The position numbers were made by a program, and so were the translations under genes. Below, piece by piece: positions 35,775 through 45,048 of a stretch of DNA of 64,000 bases (its first letter is position 1; each line of letters starts with the position of its first letter). Source of the stretch: Halorussus salinus (GTDB lineage Archaea > Halobacteriota > Halobacteria > Halobacteriales > Haladaptataceae); assembly GCF_004765815.2 (NCBI RefSeq), contig NZ_SBIS02000007.1:62001-126000 (forward strand). Direction: 5' to 3'. The notes under the pieces were generated by a model that was not told the origin of the DNA, searched no databases, and was given only the letters and a program-made list of their open reading frames with translations.

Positions 35775-36322
35775 CGGGTCGCGTCGCCGGGCACGTCCAC
35801 GTCTATCTCCATTCGACCCTCGGTCCCGGCCGCCACGTCGAACGCCGGACCGCGGGCCGACCCGACCTCCTCGCCAGCCTCGTCGTAGAACCGGACTATC
35901 GGCGCTACCTCGGCGTCGTCGCCGCTGTTGGCCACCGTGGCCGTCAGCGTGACCTCGCCGACCGGGAGCGGTTCGTCGGTTTCGGAGCGCTCGGCCTCCG
36001 GCTCCTCGTGCTGGCGGACGCCCGAGTCCACGACGAGGAGGTCCTCGTCGCTCTCGCCGAGCGACTCCCGGTAGATGTGGAGCCGGTTGCGAGCCGACCG
36101 GACCGCACGGGTCGCCTCGTCGTCGTCCAGTTGCTCCTCGACCCGGAGCAGTTGGTTGTCCATCTCGTCCACGACGCCTTCGCGGTCGGCCCGGTCGCGC
36201 TCGCCGAAGGCGTCGAGGCGGTCGCGCACCGTCTCGAAGTCGTCGTCCACGTCGGCGTCTGCCTCGTCTCGCGCGCGCCGCAGGTCGTCTCGAACGTTGA
36301 CAATCGGTGGTATCGAAGCCAC
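35744..36322 (-). CDS. haloarchaeal protein with N-terminal helical and C-terminal beta-rich domain
   Basis: About 192 residues, function unknown. Residues from NVRDDLRRARDEADA to the YRESLGESDE region are charged helices (a coiled-coil-like antiparallel bundle); the rest, from VGEVTLTATVANSGDDAEVA, reads as a single CARDB/Ig-like beta domain ending in SVVDAA. No signal peptide or span, so cytoplasmic. The start is uncertain: GTG at 36322 is used, because the charged helix begins soon after; GTG at 36373 or 36409 is possible. The end overlaps the convergent lipoprotein gene by 31 bases, which is unusual but both frames look coding. Confidence 0.62.
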   Translation of the reverse strand: MASIPPIVNVRDDLRRARDEADADVDDDFETVRDRLDAFGERDRADREGVVDEMDNQLLRVEEQLDDDEATRAVRSARNRLHIYRESLGESDEDLLVVDSGVRQHEEPEAERSETDEPLPVGEVTLTATVANSGDDAEVAPIVRFYDEAGEEVGSARGPAFDVAAGTEGRMEIDVDVPGDATRYAVSVVDAA

Positions 36323-36438
36323 GGTCTCCCCCGACGCGACTCCGAGCGCGACGGGGAAGTGTTCTCCGGCCACGGCGGTACTCCTCGGCGAGCGGCGATA
36401 GCGAAGCACCTTTTGGACGGCTGAACCGAAAAGCAGGT

Positions 36439-36999
36439 ATGACCGACGACCCGCTCGCGTGGGAGACCCTCGACTCGACAGTGGCGTACTCCTGTCCCGG
36501 CTTCGACGTGCGAAACGAGGAGGTCCGCCTCCCGGACGGCACCGAGACCGACTTCGACTACCTCGACGAGTCCCCGAGCGTGGTCGTCCTCCCGTTCACG
36601 CCCGAAGGCGAGGTGGTCGTCATCGAGGAGTGGCGACAGGCGGTCCGGCGAGTGAACCGGAGCCTCCCGGTCGGCGGGATGGAACCCGAGGACGACGACC
36701 GCGTGGCGGCGGCCCGCCGCGAACTCCGCGAGGAGACCGGCCACGAGGCCGAGTCCGTAGAGTTTCTGACCAGCGTCGAACCCGCGAACGGGATTGCGAA
36801 CTCGCGGTTGCACTTCTTCGTGGCCCGCGGGTGTACCCCGACCGCCGAACAGGAGTTGGACCACAACGAGTCGATTCGCGTCGAGACGACCACGGTTGAC
36901 GAGTTGCGCGAGCATATCGCGGAACGGGAGACTCGGGACGGCCGAACGACGTTGGGACTGCTCTACTACGAGGCGTTCGGGACCGAATCGGACGAGTAG
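36439..36999 (+). CDS. Nudix hydrolase (ADP-ribose pyrophosphatase-like)
   Basis: A 186-residue Nudix protein, resembling ADP-ribose pyrophosphatases (NudF type): the strand VVVLPFTPEGEVVVIEEWRQ precedes the Nudix box ARRELREETGHEA, and NGIANSRLHFFVARG follows. The catalytic RELREETG core is intact; the first acidic residue of the box is Asp rather than the usual Glu. Substrate is not proved. TATA-like CCTTTTGG lies 22-30 bases before the ATG. Ends before a repeat element. Confidence 0.87.
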   Translation: MTDDPLAWETLDSTVAYSCPGFDVRNEEVRLPDGTETDFDYLDESPSVVVLPFTPEGEVVVIEEWRQAVRRVNRSLPVGGMEPEDDDRVAAARRELREETGHEAESVEFLTSVEPANGIANSRLHFFVARGCTPTAEQELDHNESIRVETTTVDELREHIAERETRDGRTTLGLLYYEAFGTESDE

Positions 37000-37062
37000 G
37001 GAGGGCTATCGAGTTCGGCTGTTGGGTCTGGCGACCTTCTGGAATTAGTGAAAAGCGAAGAG

Positions 37063-37262
37063 AGCTAGCTTCAGGCTTGAACCTATCATACCGCTAACCG
37101 CGACCGCACCGCAACTCACCGCACTGCACCGCACTGCACCGCACTGCACCGCACTGCACCGCGAGGACCACATCCTCCCCACCCGATTGCGCTACTCGCT
37201 TCGCTGTGTTGCTCATCCCTCGCGCGGTTGGCGCGACACGGAGGTCGCGCCAGCACGCGCCG
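37063..37262 (-). repeat. dispersed repeat family, copy B
   Basis: A copy on the minus strand in the 361-base gap before tgtA. On the plus strand it starts AGCTAGCTTCAGGCTTGA, then CCTATCATACC, then a run of GCACTGCACC units (four perfect ones at 37121-37160), then CCTCCCCACCC, GCGCTACTCGCTTCGC, CTCATCCCTCGCGCGG and the hairpin (arms 37229-37237 and 37244-37252, TGGCGCGAC with GTCGCGCCA). The remainder, 37263-37360, holds only the tgtA upstream region, where I see no clear TATA box. Confidence 0.82.
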
Positions 37263-37360
37263 GTCGGAAGTGTAGTTCGGCGTGAAAGTGTGGTTCGGCG
37301 CGAAAGCCCGGACGCGCGATAACGGAACCCTTACCCCCTCCATCCCGCTATCCCAACTCA

Positions 37361-38836
37361 ATGACCAGAGACAGCTTCGAGATACGCGACCAAGACGGTC
37401 TCGGTCGCATCGGGGAGCTTTCGGTCCCGCGAGCGGGCGTGACCGTCGAGACGCCCGCGCTCCTGCCGGTCGTCAACCCCCACGTCCGGACCGTCGAACC
37501 CGCCCGGATGCAGTCGGAGTTCGGCGCGGACATCCTCATCACGAACTCCTACATCTTCTACGGGAGCGACGACTACCGCGAGGAGGCACTGGACCGTGGC
37601 CTCCACGACGTACTCGACTTCGACGGGGCCATCATGACCGACTCGGGGTCGTTCCAGTTGGCCGAGTACGGCGAAATCGACGTGACGACGCCCGAAATCC
37701 TCCGGTTCCAGCACGACATCGGGAGCGACATCGGGACCCCGGTTGACATCCCGACCCCGCCGGACGTGCCCCGCCAGCAGGCCGAAGACGAACTGGCGAC
37801 CACCCAAGATCGAATGGAAGTCGCCGAAGGCGTGGACGTGGGCGACATGCTCGTCAACGCGCCCGTGCAGGGTTCGACCTACCCCGACCTGCGCGAGGAG
37901 GCCGGTCGCCACGCCGAGGCCACCGACTTAGACGTGTTCCCGGTCGGTGCGGTCGTTCCGCTGATGAACGACTACCGGTACGCCGACATGGTGGACGTGG
38001 TGGCCGGGGCCAAGCGCGGGCTGGGCACCGACGCGCCGGTCCACCTGTTCGGCGCGGGCCACCCGATGATGTTCGCGCTGGCGGTGGCGATGGGCTGTGA
38101 CCTCTTCGACTCGGCGGCCTACGCCCTCTACGCCCGCGACGACCGCTACCTGACGGTTCGGGGTACCGAGCAACTGGACAACCTCGATTACTTCCCCTGC
38201 TCGTGTCCCGTCTGCGCCGACCACACCCCCGAGGAGTTGCGCGGGTTCGGCGACCGAGACCGCGAGGAGTTACTGGCCGAACACAACCTCCACGTCACGT
38301 TCCAAGAGATTCGGACCATCAAGCAGGCCCTGCGCGCCGGGAACCTGTTGGAACTGGTCGAGACTCGCGCCCGCGCTCACCCCGCGATGCTCGACGGGTA
38401 TCGCGCGCTGGTCGGCCACGCCGACCAACTGGAGCGCGAGGACTCGGCGTCGAAGGGTGCTTTCTTCTACCTCTCGGGCGAGAGCGCGCGCCGCCCCGAG
38501 GTCGTCCGCCACCAGAGTCGCTTGGACCGCATCGCGCTCTCGCCCGGCGACGACGTTCTCCTCTCGGAGGGCGGCGCGAGCGACCGCTACGACGAGTCGT
38601 GGCGCGTCGTTCCGCCGTTCGGTCCCTTCCCGCGGGATCTCTCGGAGACCTACCCCCTGACCGCCGAGGTCCCCGAACAGATGGACGCCGAGGGGTACCG
38701 GTCGGCCGCCGAAGGGGTGGCGCGACTCGTGGCCGCGAATCCCGAAGTCGAGTTCACGCTGGCCCACCACGACTGGCCCGAGAGCGCGCTCGTCCCGGTG
38801 CCCGAGCGCGTGGACGTGGTAGACCTCTCGGAGTAG
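37361..38836 (+). CDS. tgtA: tRNA-guanine(15) transglycosylase
   Basis: A 491-residue ArcTGT that swaps guanine-15 of archaeal tRNA for preQ0, the first step to archaeosine. The base-binding motif [13 protein letters not shown] is near residue 94 and the catalytic Asp region is VDIPTPPD. The zinc site is [10 protein letters not shown] near residue 287 with a downstream His in AEHNLH. The C-terminal domains (residues about 350-490) are the archaea-specific ones that recognise the unfolded tRNA, though no separate PUA ending is obvious. arcS and raSEA, which finish the modification, lie at 40063 and 54451. Confidence 0.97.
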   Translation: MTRDSFEIRDQDGLGRIGELSVPRAGVTVETPALLPVVNPHVRTVEPARMQSEFGADILITNSYIFYGSDDYREEALDRGLHDVLDFDGAIMTDSGSFQLAEYGEIDVTTPEILRFQHDIGSDIGTPVDIPTPPDVPRQQAEDELATTQDRMEVAEGVDVGDMLVNAPVQGSTYPDLREEAGRHAEATDLDVFPVGAVVPLMNDYRYADMVDVVAGAKRGLGTDAPVHLFGAGHPMMFALAVAMGCDLFDSAAYALYARDDRYLTVRGTEQLDNLDYFPCSCPVCADHTPEELRGFGDRDREELLAEHNLHVTFQEIRTIKQALRAGNLLELVETRARAHPAMLDGYRALVGHADQLEREDSASKGAFFYLSGESARRPEVVRHQSRLDRIALSPGDDVLLSEGGASDRYDESWRVVPPFGPFPRDLSETYPLTAEVPEQMDAEGYRSAAEGVARLVAANPEVEFTLAHHDWPESALVPVPERVDVVDLSE

Positions 38837-38840
38837 TCGG

Positions 38841-39212
38841 TCACTCGGAAGCGGCGTTCTCTCGGACCGCGACGACCATCACCCCGACCATCCCGCCGAG
38901 GAGAAAGCTATCGACCACGATGGTCGGTGGATCGAGTTGCCACATCGCTACCGCCATCACGGGCACGAACCCGAAGACGACGGCGGCGCGACCGAGGAGA
39001 CCGATGGACCTGAACCACGCGCCGACTCGCTGGCCGAACCGACTGGCCGCGACCGGACCCGCCGCCATCGCCCACGAGACGACGCCGAGAACGAGCCACG
39101 GCCACGAGACGGTTCCGGACTCGTAGAGACCGATGGCAGGCGAGAGTGCAACGAGGGCGAGCAGGGCGAGCGACCACTTGAACGAGCGTCCGCGAGACCT
39201 GTCGGCGTTCAC
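38841..39212 (-). CDS. small membrane protein, four predicted spans
   Basis: A 123-residue protein with spans near residues 11-28, 33-55, 68-88 and 93-113, so mostly within the membrane. The charged start VNADRSRGRSFKW precedes the first span. No family is recognised. The GTG at 39212 is favoured because ATGATATC, a TATA-like element, lies about 25-33 bases upstream on this strand. It is convergent with tgtA, four bases between stops. Function unknown. Confidence 0.65.
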   Translation of the reverse strand: MNADRSRGRSFKWSLALLALVALSPAIGLYESGTVSWPWLVLGVVSWAMAAGPVAASRFGQRVGAWFRSIGLLGRAAVVFGFVPVMAVAMWQLDPPTIVVDSFLLGGMVGVMVVAVRENAASE

Positions 39213-39333
39213 GTTCGGGGATTCTCCAGTCAATCCGATATCATTTCCGGTCCGTCTTCCCGCTTCTCCACCACCCGACACTGGCAAGCAGTCGGCTACA
39301 ATCCATATCAGTCGGTCTCTCGTACGAGCGACC

Positions 39334-40017
39334 ATGAGTACCATCGCGCAACTCGGGATTCCGGCCGAGGAGTTCGCGCTCCGGGAGACCCTCTCGCGGG
39401 TCCCCGACGTGACCGTCGAGGCCGAGCGCGTCGTCGCCCACGACGACGAGCGCGTGATGCCGTTCGTCTGGGCCGCGGGCGAGGACTTGGCGGCGTTCGA
39501 GGACGCGCTCGCGGAGGACTCGTCGGTCGAGAACGAGCGACGCCTCACCGACCTGCCCGACGGTCGATTCTACCAAATGGAGTGGGTCGAGTCGGTCGAG
39601 GTCTTGCTCCACTCGATGACCGAACACGGGGCCGCGGTGCTGAAGGCCCGCGGGCAGGACGGCCGGTGGCACCTCCGCATCCTCTTTTCAGACCGGGCGG
39701 CGGTCTCCCAGACTCACGCGTTCTGTCGGGAGCGAGACGTGGCGGCCGACGTAGAGCAGATTCACGACCTCGACGGCAGGGACGGCGGCGGCCAGCACGG
39801 CCTGACGGCCGAGCAGTACGAGGCGGTCACGACCGCGCTCGAAACCGGCTACTACGAGGTCCCGCGAGGGTCGTCGGCCCGCGATTTGGCCGCCGACCTC
39901 GACATCTCCCATCAGGCTCTCTCCGAGCGACTGCGCCGGGGCCACGGCAACCTCGTCGCCAACGCGCTGACTGTTGACGCCGTGCGAGAGGGCGACGACG
40001 AACTCGCCACGGAGTAG
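39334..40017 (+). CDS. HTH-10 (bacterio-opsin activator-type) regulator
   Basis: A 227-residue haloarchaeal regulator. The C-terminal HTH-10 domain runs LTAEQYEAVTTALETGYYEVPRG, then ARDLAADLDISHQALSERLRRGH, the sensor-linked helix-turn-helix of Bat-type proteins. The N-terminal 150 residues match the sensor-like domain seen in short members of this family (strands ALRETLSRVPDVTVEAERV, HSMTEHGAAVLKARG). The ligand is unknown. It lies between tgtA and arcS but in no operon with them: arcS begins 45 bases later. Confidence 0.88.
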   Translation: MSTIAQLGIPAEEFALRETLSRVPDVTVEAERVVAHDDERVMPFVWAAGEDLAAFEDALAEDSSVENERRLTDLPDGRFYQMEWVESVEVLLHSMTEHGAAVLKARGQDGRWHLRILFSDRAAVSQTHAFCRERDVAADVEQIHDLDGRDGGGQHGLTAEQYEAVTTALETGYYEVPRGSSARDLAADLDISHQALSERLRRGHGNLVANALTVDAVREGDDELATE

Positions 40018-40062
40018 GCCCGTCTCGCAAGATAGTTGCCCCTCGGCCCCCGACCCGAAAGC

Positions 40063-41814
40063 ATGACCGACTACTTCGAGGTCCACGAGCGCGACGGCGC
40101 GGCCCGCGTCGCCGAGTTGCGACTCGCGGACTCGGTGACGACGCCCGCTATCGCCGAGGAGTTTCTCGCCGACGCCGGGAGCCTCTGGACGGCCGACCGG
40201 GAGGTTCCCGAGGGGAGCGACGACGAACTCACGGTTCTGCCCCATCGAGGGTTCCCGAGCGGGACCGACGACGAGGTGATGGACTCGTTCGCGCCCGAGT
40301 ACCCCGACGTGGACTACCCGAGTGCGGCAGTCGTCGCGCCAGAGACCGCCGACGACTTCGGCGCGGACGCCTACGTCCTCTCGGGTGCGCAGGGGTTCGT
40401 CGGCCACGGCGCGGGATTCCGCGAAGCCATCGTGGAGACCCGCGAGAAGATTCCGGCCGACAGCGCGCTCTACCTGCCGGGGGTCGCCACGCCCGCGAAC
40501 GTCTCCTCGCTAGTCTACGCCGGCGTCGATTTGGTGGACGCCGACGCCGCGGTCGTCGCCGGAACCGAGGGGAAGTATCTGACTTCGGAGGGGACTCACT
40601 ACCTCGAAGACCTCTCGGAACTCCCCTGTGCGTGCCCGGCCTGCCAGAAGTCGGTCTCGGAGTTCACCCGACAGGACTGCGCCCGGCACAACGAGAACGC
40701 CCTGAAGGCCGAACTCGGCGTCGTCCGCGAGCGAATCCGGGCGGGGCGACTCCGGGACTACATCGAGGGACAGGCCCGCCACGAGCAGTGGCTCACCGCC
40801 GCGTTCCGCGAGTTCGACCAGCAGTGGAGCTACCTCGAACAGCGCACGCCGCTCATCCGGGACGCCGAACTCTCCGCGGCGACCGAGGACACCCTCCAGC
40901 GCGTCGAGATAAAGCGGTTCGCCGACCGGGTGACGACCCGTTATCGCTCGCGGTTCGACAATCCGCTCGTGCTGGTGCCCTGCTCGGCCGCCAAGCCCTA
41001 CAGCGACTCCCAGAGCCACGGCCAGTTCCACGACGCCATCCAGTTCCGCGCTCACACGGTGTCGATGACCTCGCCCATCGGCGTCGTCCCCCAAGAACTC
41101 GAACTGACCTACCCGGCTCAGCACTACGACTCGGTGGTCACGGGTCGCTGGTCCGAGGACGAGAAGCAGTTCGTCGCCGAGGTCCTGCGCCGGTATCTCG
41201 AACGGAACGACTACCCGCGCGTGATTGCACACGTCCCGCCGGAGGGCTACCGCGACGTGTGCGAGCGCGTCGAGGAGCAACTCGGGATGGAGTTCGAGTA
41301 CACCGTTTCGGACCACCCGACGACGACCGAATCGCTCGGCAACCTGATGCGGACCCTCGACGGCGAACTCAAGTACGGCAAGCGCGAGCGCCAGCACAAC
41401 ACGGTCCGGGGAATCGCGGACTACCAGTTCGGCGCTGGCGCGGGCGACGACCTCTTCGGCGACATCCAGACCGAAGCGCGCTACCCCAAGTTGCGCGTTC
41501 ACGACTCGGCGGGCGAGCAGTTGGCCGCGATGGTACCCCAGTACGGCGTCCTCTCGTTCACCCTTGCGGGCGCTCGTCGGTGGGTCGAGTCCGACGCGCC
41601 GACCAAGCGCGTGGAAATCGACAACTTCGCTCCGCACGGGAGCGTCCTCGCGCCGGGCGTCGTGGACGCCGACGACGACGTGCGCGTCGGCGACGAGGTA
41701 GTCGTCGAAGGTCCGAAAGCCTTCGCCGTCGGTCGCGCGGAGATGTCCGGTCCCGAGATGGCCGAGAGTACGCGCGGTATCGCCACCACGGTCCGCCACG
41801 TCGAGGAGAAGTAG
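40063..41814 (+). CDS. arcS: archaeosine synthase ArcS (TgtA2)
   Basis: A 583-residue homologue of ArcTGT that no longer does base exchange. It acts with RaSEA to convert preQ0-15 in tRNA to archaeosine, transferring lysine first. The ArcS-specific motif PCSAAKPYSDSQSH starts near residue 306 with Cys307, and the Cys-rich PCACPACQ region near residue 190 is the former zinc site. The C-terminus, from about residue 505, is a PUA domain (RVEIDNFAPHGSVLAPGVVDAD, VGDEVVVEG). ATG 40063 is used; an upstream ATG adds nine unlikely residues. Confidence 0.95.
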   Translation: MTDYFEVHERDGAARVAELRLADSVTTPAIAEEFLADAGSLWTADREVPEGSDDELTVLPHRGFPSGTDDEVMDSFAPEYPDVDYPSAAVVAPETADDFGADAYVLSGAQGFVGHGAGFREAIVETREKIPADSALYLPGVATPANVSSLVYAGVDLVDADAAVVAGTEGKYLTSEGTHYLEDLSELPCACPACQKSVSEFTRQDCARHNENALKAELGVVRERIRAGRLRDYIEGQARHEQWLTAAFREFDQQWSYLEQRTPLIRDAELSAATEDTLQRVEIKRFADRVTTRYRSRFDNPLVLVPCSAAKPYSDSQSHGQFHDAIQFRAHTVSMTSPIGVVPQELELTYPAQHYDSVVTGRWSEDEKQFVAEVLRRYLERNDYPRVIAHVPPEGYRDVCERVEEQLGMEFEYTVSDHPTTTESLGNLMRTLDGELKYGKRERQHNTVRGIADYQFGAGAGDDLFGDIQTEARYPKLRVHDSAGEQLAAMVPQYGVLSFTLAGARRWVESDAPTKRVEIDNFAPHGSVLAPGVVDADDDVRVGDEVVVEGPKAFAVGRAEMSGPEMAESTRGIATTVRHVEEK

Positions 41815-41815
41815 G

Positions 41816-42694
41816 TCAAAGGTAGACGGCGTATCCGACGAGCGAAGCGAACGCGAGGAGGACCAGCGGGACGGCGTACAGTCGCGTTCGGTACGCCCGT
41901 CGATGCTTCGCGCGGAGTTCCGACGGCGACGCCCGAGTGACGACCGGGTCCACGGCGTCGGTTCCCTCGACGGTTACTCGTTTGTCTCGGCCACCGACGA
42001 CTCGCCCGACGACCGTCAGCGAATCACCCGCCCGCATCACCGACTCTCGGAACCGGACCGTTCCCGTCGGCGTTCGCACCTTGCGCAGTAATCGACCGAG
42101 AGCGCCCTGCGACCGACTGTCGTCGTTCTGGACTCCAACTTTCGCGCCGAGGTCCGCGTACTCCCGTGGCCAGTCCGCCGTCGGGTGTACTTCGTCTTCG
42201 AACGTTTCGCCTTCGAGCGCGAGCGGAACGGAACCGAGGACCGAATCCCGCTTCGACCCGGCGACTTGTCCGAGTTTGTCCTGTGTGGTCAACTGCTGGT
42301 CGGTACTGATTCCTTCGAGTACGACCTCTTCGCGTTCTCCCGAGAGGACGACCGCTCCCGCGTCGATACCGACTCCCTCCTCCGACCAATGCACGTTGAT
42401 ATTGAACGTGCCGTATCGGCGGCACGTCGAAACCTGCCAGAACGCCACTACACACTCCTCGGACTGGAGTGGCGAGGTTACTCGGTCACTCGCGTCGTCC
42501 AATCGCCCGGATAGCATCACGATGTCTCCGTCCGTGGCCTCGCTCGATGATTCCGCGTGGAGACTGTCGTACTCCCGATATTTCGTCCGGTTCTGCCACC
42601 CTCGATAGAGGATAGGAGTCGCAAATAACATGAGCATCGCAAAAACCAGCAAACCGCTCCCGACGGCACCCGCGACAGTCGAGCCGGTTCCCAT
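41816..42694 (-). CDS. membrane protein with GIDE-like (MUL1 E3-ligase-type) domain
   Basis: A 292-residue protein: one N-terminal span (about residues 10-30), a large soluble region and one C-terminal span (about 272-290). The soluble part, from GDIVMLSGRLDDASDRVTSPL through SEECVVAFWQVS, fits my picture of the GIDE domain found in the mitochondrial ligase MUL1 and in bacterial and archaeal homologues, but without any RING finger. The topology, two spans enclosing the domain, is also alike. A TATA box AAATATAAAAGG lies 33-44 bases upstream. Convergent with arcS, with one base between the stop codons. Confidence 0.62.
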   Translation of the reverse strand: MGTGSTVAGAVGSGLLVFAMLMLFATPILYRGWQNRTKYREYDSLHAESSSEATDGDIVMLSGRLDDASDRVTSPLQSEECVVAFWQVSTCRRYGTFNINVHWSEEGVGIDAGAVVLSGEREEVVLEGISTDQQLTTQDKLGQVAGSKRDSVLGSVPLALEGETFEDEVHPTADWPREYADLGAKVGVQNDDSRSQGALGRLLRKVRTPTGTVRFRESVMRAGDSLTVVGRVVGGRDKRVTVEGTDAVDPVVTRASPSELRAKHRRAYRTRLYAVPLVLLAFASLVGYAVYL

Positions 42695-42794
42695 ACTCCG
42701 TGACTGTCGCGCAGTCGTTATAGTCCTTTTATATTTAGCCTCGGCACCGAACGATACTCCCGCCCGACTCCGAACGGCGTCGGCGCGTCGGCGA

Positions 42795-43859
42795 CTACAG
42801 CGTCAGCGTCGCCTCGTCCATCCCGAAGAACGCCATCTCGTAGCCCTCGTGGCGGGCGGTCTGCGGAGGTGCATCGACCGAAATCGTCAGTTCGTCGCCC
42901 GACTCGACGCTCGGGACGGCCGCGCCGTAGTGGTAGTCTACGTCCGGGTCGATGGCCGACCGGAGCGCGCCGTCGTGTAGCGTCTCGCCGCCGCGTTTCA
43001 GCGTCGCCGACACCGACATCAGCGGCACGACCATGCGGTTGTACGGCGACCGAGGAGACACCGCGAGGTACGTCTCGGTCTCGTCGCCGCCGAAGGGCGT
43101 CGCGTCCGACAGCGTGGTGACGACGAACGGGACCTCGCCGACGGTGGCGGTCCCCCGGCCGGTTCCGGGGAGCGCGTCGGGTTTCGGGACCCGCGTACTC
43201 GGCATCATCTCCATCTGCATGGGGTCTACCGCTCCCTTCGTGCCCTCCTTCTCGGGGGGCACGTCGTGGTACGCGATGTCGCTCAGTTTCGACTCCTCGA
43301 AGTCGAGTTCGAAGTCGAACGACTCCTCGCCCTCGTTGTCGGCCAGCGCGCCGGTCCGGCGGGCCGTGGGCGCACCGATGCTGACCTCGACTCGGTAGGT
43401 TCCGTCGCCGCCCAACTGGACGTTGTCGCCGAAGTGAAAGCCCATCCGCTGGGAGAGCATCGGCCACGGTTTCAGTCGCGTGACCTCCTCGCCGCCCTGC
43501 GTGACGCTCACTTGCGGGTTGATGTCCGGTGGCACGATGCCGGTCTCGGACTCCCAGACGACCGGCATCAGGTGGAGCGAGTCGGCGTCTTTCACCTCGA
43601 CTTTCTTCCGGCGGTCGCCCGTCACCAGCCAGAAGGCGTGGGGGCTGATGTACGTCAGGGCACACTCGTAGTTCCCGCTTCGGTTCGTTCCGACCGTCTC
43701 CATCCCGCCGTAGTGAGTCGGGACGTAGACGGCATCCGGGCGCTCCTCGACGGGGAGGAGTTCGCTGGACGACCCGCTGTCCAGAAGCCCGCCCATACAG
43801 CCAGCGAGTCCGGCGAGCGTTCCGGCACCCGCCGCCCCGAGGAGGTCACGCCGACGCAT
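42795..43859 (-). CDS. Tat lipoprotein resembling the periplasmic Fe2+ transport protein P19/Tp34
   Basis: A 354-residue exported lipoprotein (RRRDLLGAAGAGTLAGLAGC, Cys21). The first 190 residues resemble the iron-transport-associated P19/Tp34 domain: ADSLHLMPVVWESETG, then MGFHFGDNVQLGGDGTYRVEV, where bacterial members carry the metal-binding His and Met residues. A Met-rich stretch (DPMQMEMMPSTRVP) and a second beta-rich domain complete the protein. This suggests copper or iron handling outside the cell. No FTR1-type permease is beside it. Family placement is by eye. Confidence 0.6.
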   Translation of the reverse strand: MRRRDLLGAAGAGTLAGLAGCMGGLLDSGSSSELLPVEERPDAVYVPTHYGGMETVGTNRSGNYECALTYISPHAFWLVTGDRRKKVEVKDADSLHLMPVVWESETGIVPPDINPQVSVTQGGEEVTRLKPWPMLSQRMGFHFGDNVQLGGDGTYRVEVSIGAPTARRTGALADNEGEESFDFELDFEESKLSDIAYHDVPPEKEGTKGAVDPMQMEMMPSTRVPKPDALPGTGRGTATVGEVPFVVTTLSDATPFGGDETETYLAVSPRSPYNRMVVPLMSVSATLKRGGETLHDGALRSAIDPDVDYHYGAAVPSVESGDELTISVDAPPQTARHEGYEMAFFGMDEATLTL

Positions 43860-44169
43860 CGGCGACCTCCCGGCCGGTGGGGGCGCTGGGCGCAGTCTCG
43901 CTGGCGATGGCCACCGTAGGCTCGAAGAAGTTTCGCCGTCGTGTCGCTCCAGTATCTCCCGTCATCTGATTACTTAAATTTTGAGAGGGAACGATTTTTG
44001 ATAGCTTTTTCGGACGCGTACCGAAACGACCGCATCGACGCACGTCCCGTCGAATCCGAGCGCGGGGAGAACCGAGCGTCGAAGGGAGTGCCTCCCGTTT
44101 CGTACTCGGTGCGTACGCTCGCGTATCGCCGCAATAACCATGATGGTTCGCGGCGTACTCGTCGGCGAC
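43860..44169. other. 310-base gap with a 13-base palindrome
   Basis: I see no gene I can support here. It contains an AT-rich stretch (43972-44005) that could hold the promoter of the minus-strand P19-like gene. At 44136-44148 lies AACCAT-G-ATGGTT, a perfect palindrome, enclosed by CCGC and GCGG, just before the GNAT gene at 44170 and placed like an operator. Confidence 0.5.
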
Positions 44170-45012
44170 ATGGCGACACCGCAACTGGAGTTCGACAGCG
44201 ACGTGGCGAGTCGCATCTACCGGTACGTAGAACGCCACGGGTCGGCGACCCGCGAGGAGGTCCGCGACGAGGTTCGAGTCTCGGAGGCCGCCGAGTCGAA
44301 GCCCGCGCGGTCGGGTACCGAACCGTCGGCCCGCCTGCCGGTCCCGGAGTTCAACGAGCGCGTGGACGCGCTGAAGGCCGAGGGCCACCTCACCGAGCGC
44401 GAGGGCAGACTCGCGGTCGAACCCGACGCGGAGGCCGACACCCACGAGACCGACGACTTCGCCTACGAGGTCCGGCCCGCCCGCGAGAGCGACCGCGAGG
44501 CGGTCGCGGCCCTCATCCGGGAGGTGGCCGACGAGGGAGCCATCGTCGTGGACGAGGGGGTGGCCGACGCGATAGAGCGCGACGGCGCGCTGATTCGGCG
44601 CAACGACCGCGAGTCCCGGATGGTGTTCGTCGCCGAGCGAGTCGGCGACGAGGGCGACGAGAGCGATGCCGACCGCGACGAGGGCGAGCGCCACGCCGAC
44701 CGCGAAATAGTCGGGTGGGTGTACCTCCGAGGGTTCGAACTCCTCGCGCGGGAACACACCGCCGAGTTGACCGTCGGGGTCGCGCCCGAGTACCGCGAGC
44801 GGGGTATCGGGGGAACACTACTGGAACGCGGAATGGCATGGGCCGACTCGGAAGACTGCATCAAGGTGTACCAGAGCCTCCCGGCGACCAACGACGACGC
44901 CCTCGAACTGCTGGACGACCACGGCTGGACCCGCGAGGCGACCCGCGCCGACCACTACAAGGTCGGGGGCGACCTCGTGGACGAAGTGCAGATGGCCAAG
45001 CGACTGGACTGA
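44170..45012 (+). CDS. GNAT acetyltransferase with extra N-terminal domain
   Basis: A 280-residue protein. The first 85 residues, from MATPQLEFDSDVASRIYRYV through ATREEVRDEVRVSEAA, read as a small winged-helix-like domain; the GNAT domain starts at YEVRPARESDREAVAAL near residue 100 and has the acetyl-CoA loop PEYRERGIGGTLLERGMAWA. The end SLPATNDDALELLDDHGW is typical. This combination could be a haloarchaeal protein acetyltransferase. ATG 44170 is chosen because the N-terminal domain begins there and the operator-like palindrome lies before it. Confidence 0.82.
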   Translation: MATPQLEFDSDVASRIYRYVERHGSATREEVRDEVRVSEAAESKPARSGTEPSARLPVPEFNERVDALKAEGHLTEREGRLAVEPDAEADTHETDDFAYEVRPARESDREAVAALIREVADEGAIVVDEGVADAIERDGALIRRNDRESRMVFVAERVGDEGDESDADRDEGERHADREIVGWVYLRGFELLAREHTAELTVGVAPEYRERGIGGTLLERGMAWADSEDCIKVYQSLPATNDDALELLDDHGWTREATRADHYKVGGDLVDEVQMAKRLD

Positions 45013-45048
45013 CGCGAAGTCGCGCTACGAGCGCGCCCTGCCTCGATT

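Noticed and set aside
37111-37165. Short tandem array taken for a CRISPR
   Set aside because: Units are 10 bases and directly adjacent, with no spacers and no cas genes.
43846-43966. 39-codon minus-strand ORF overlapping the P19-like lipoprotein start
   Set aside because: Its residues are not protein-like, and the TATA-like AAATTTAAG is too near its ATG for a leaderless start. It is more likely 5' untranslated sequence.
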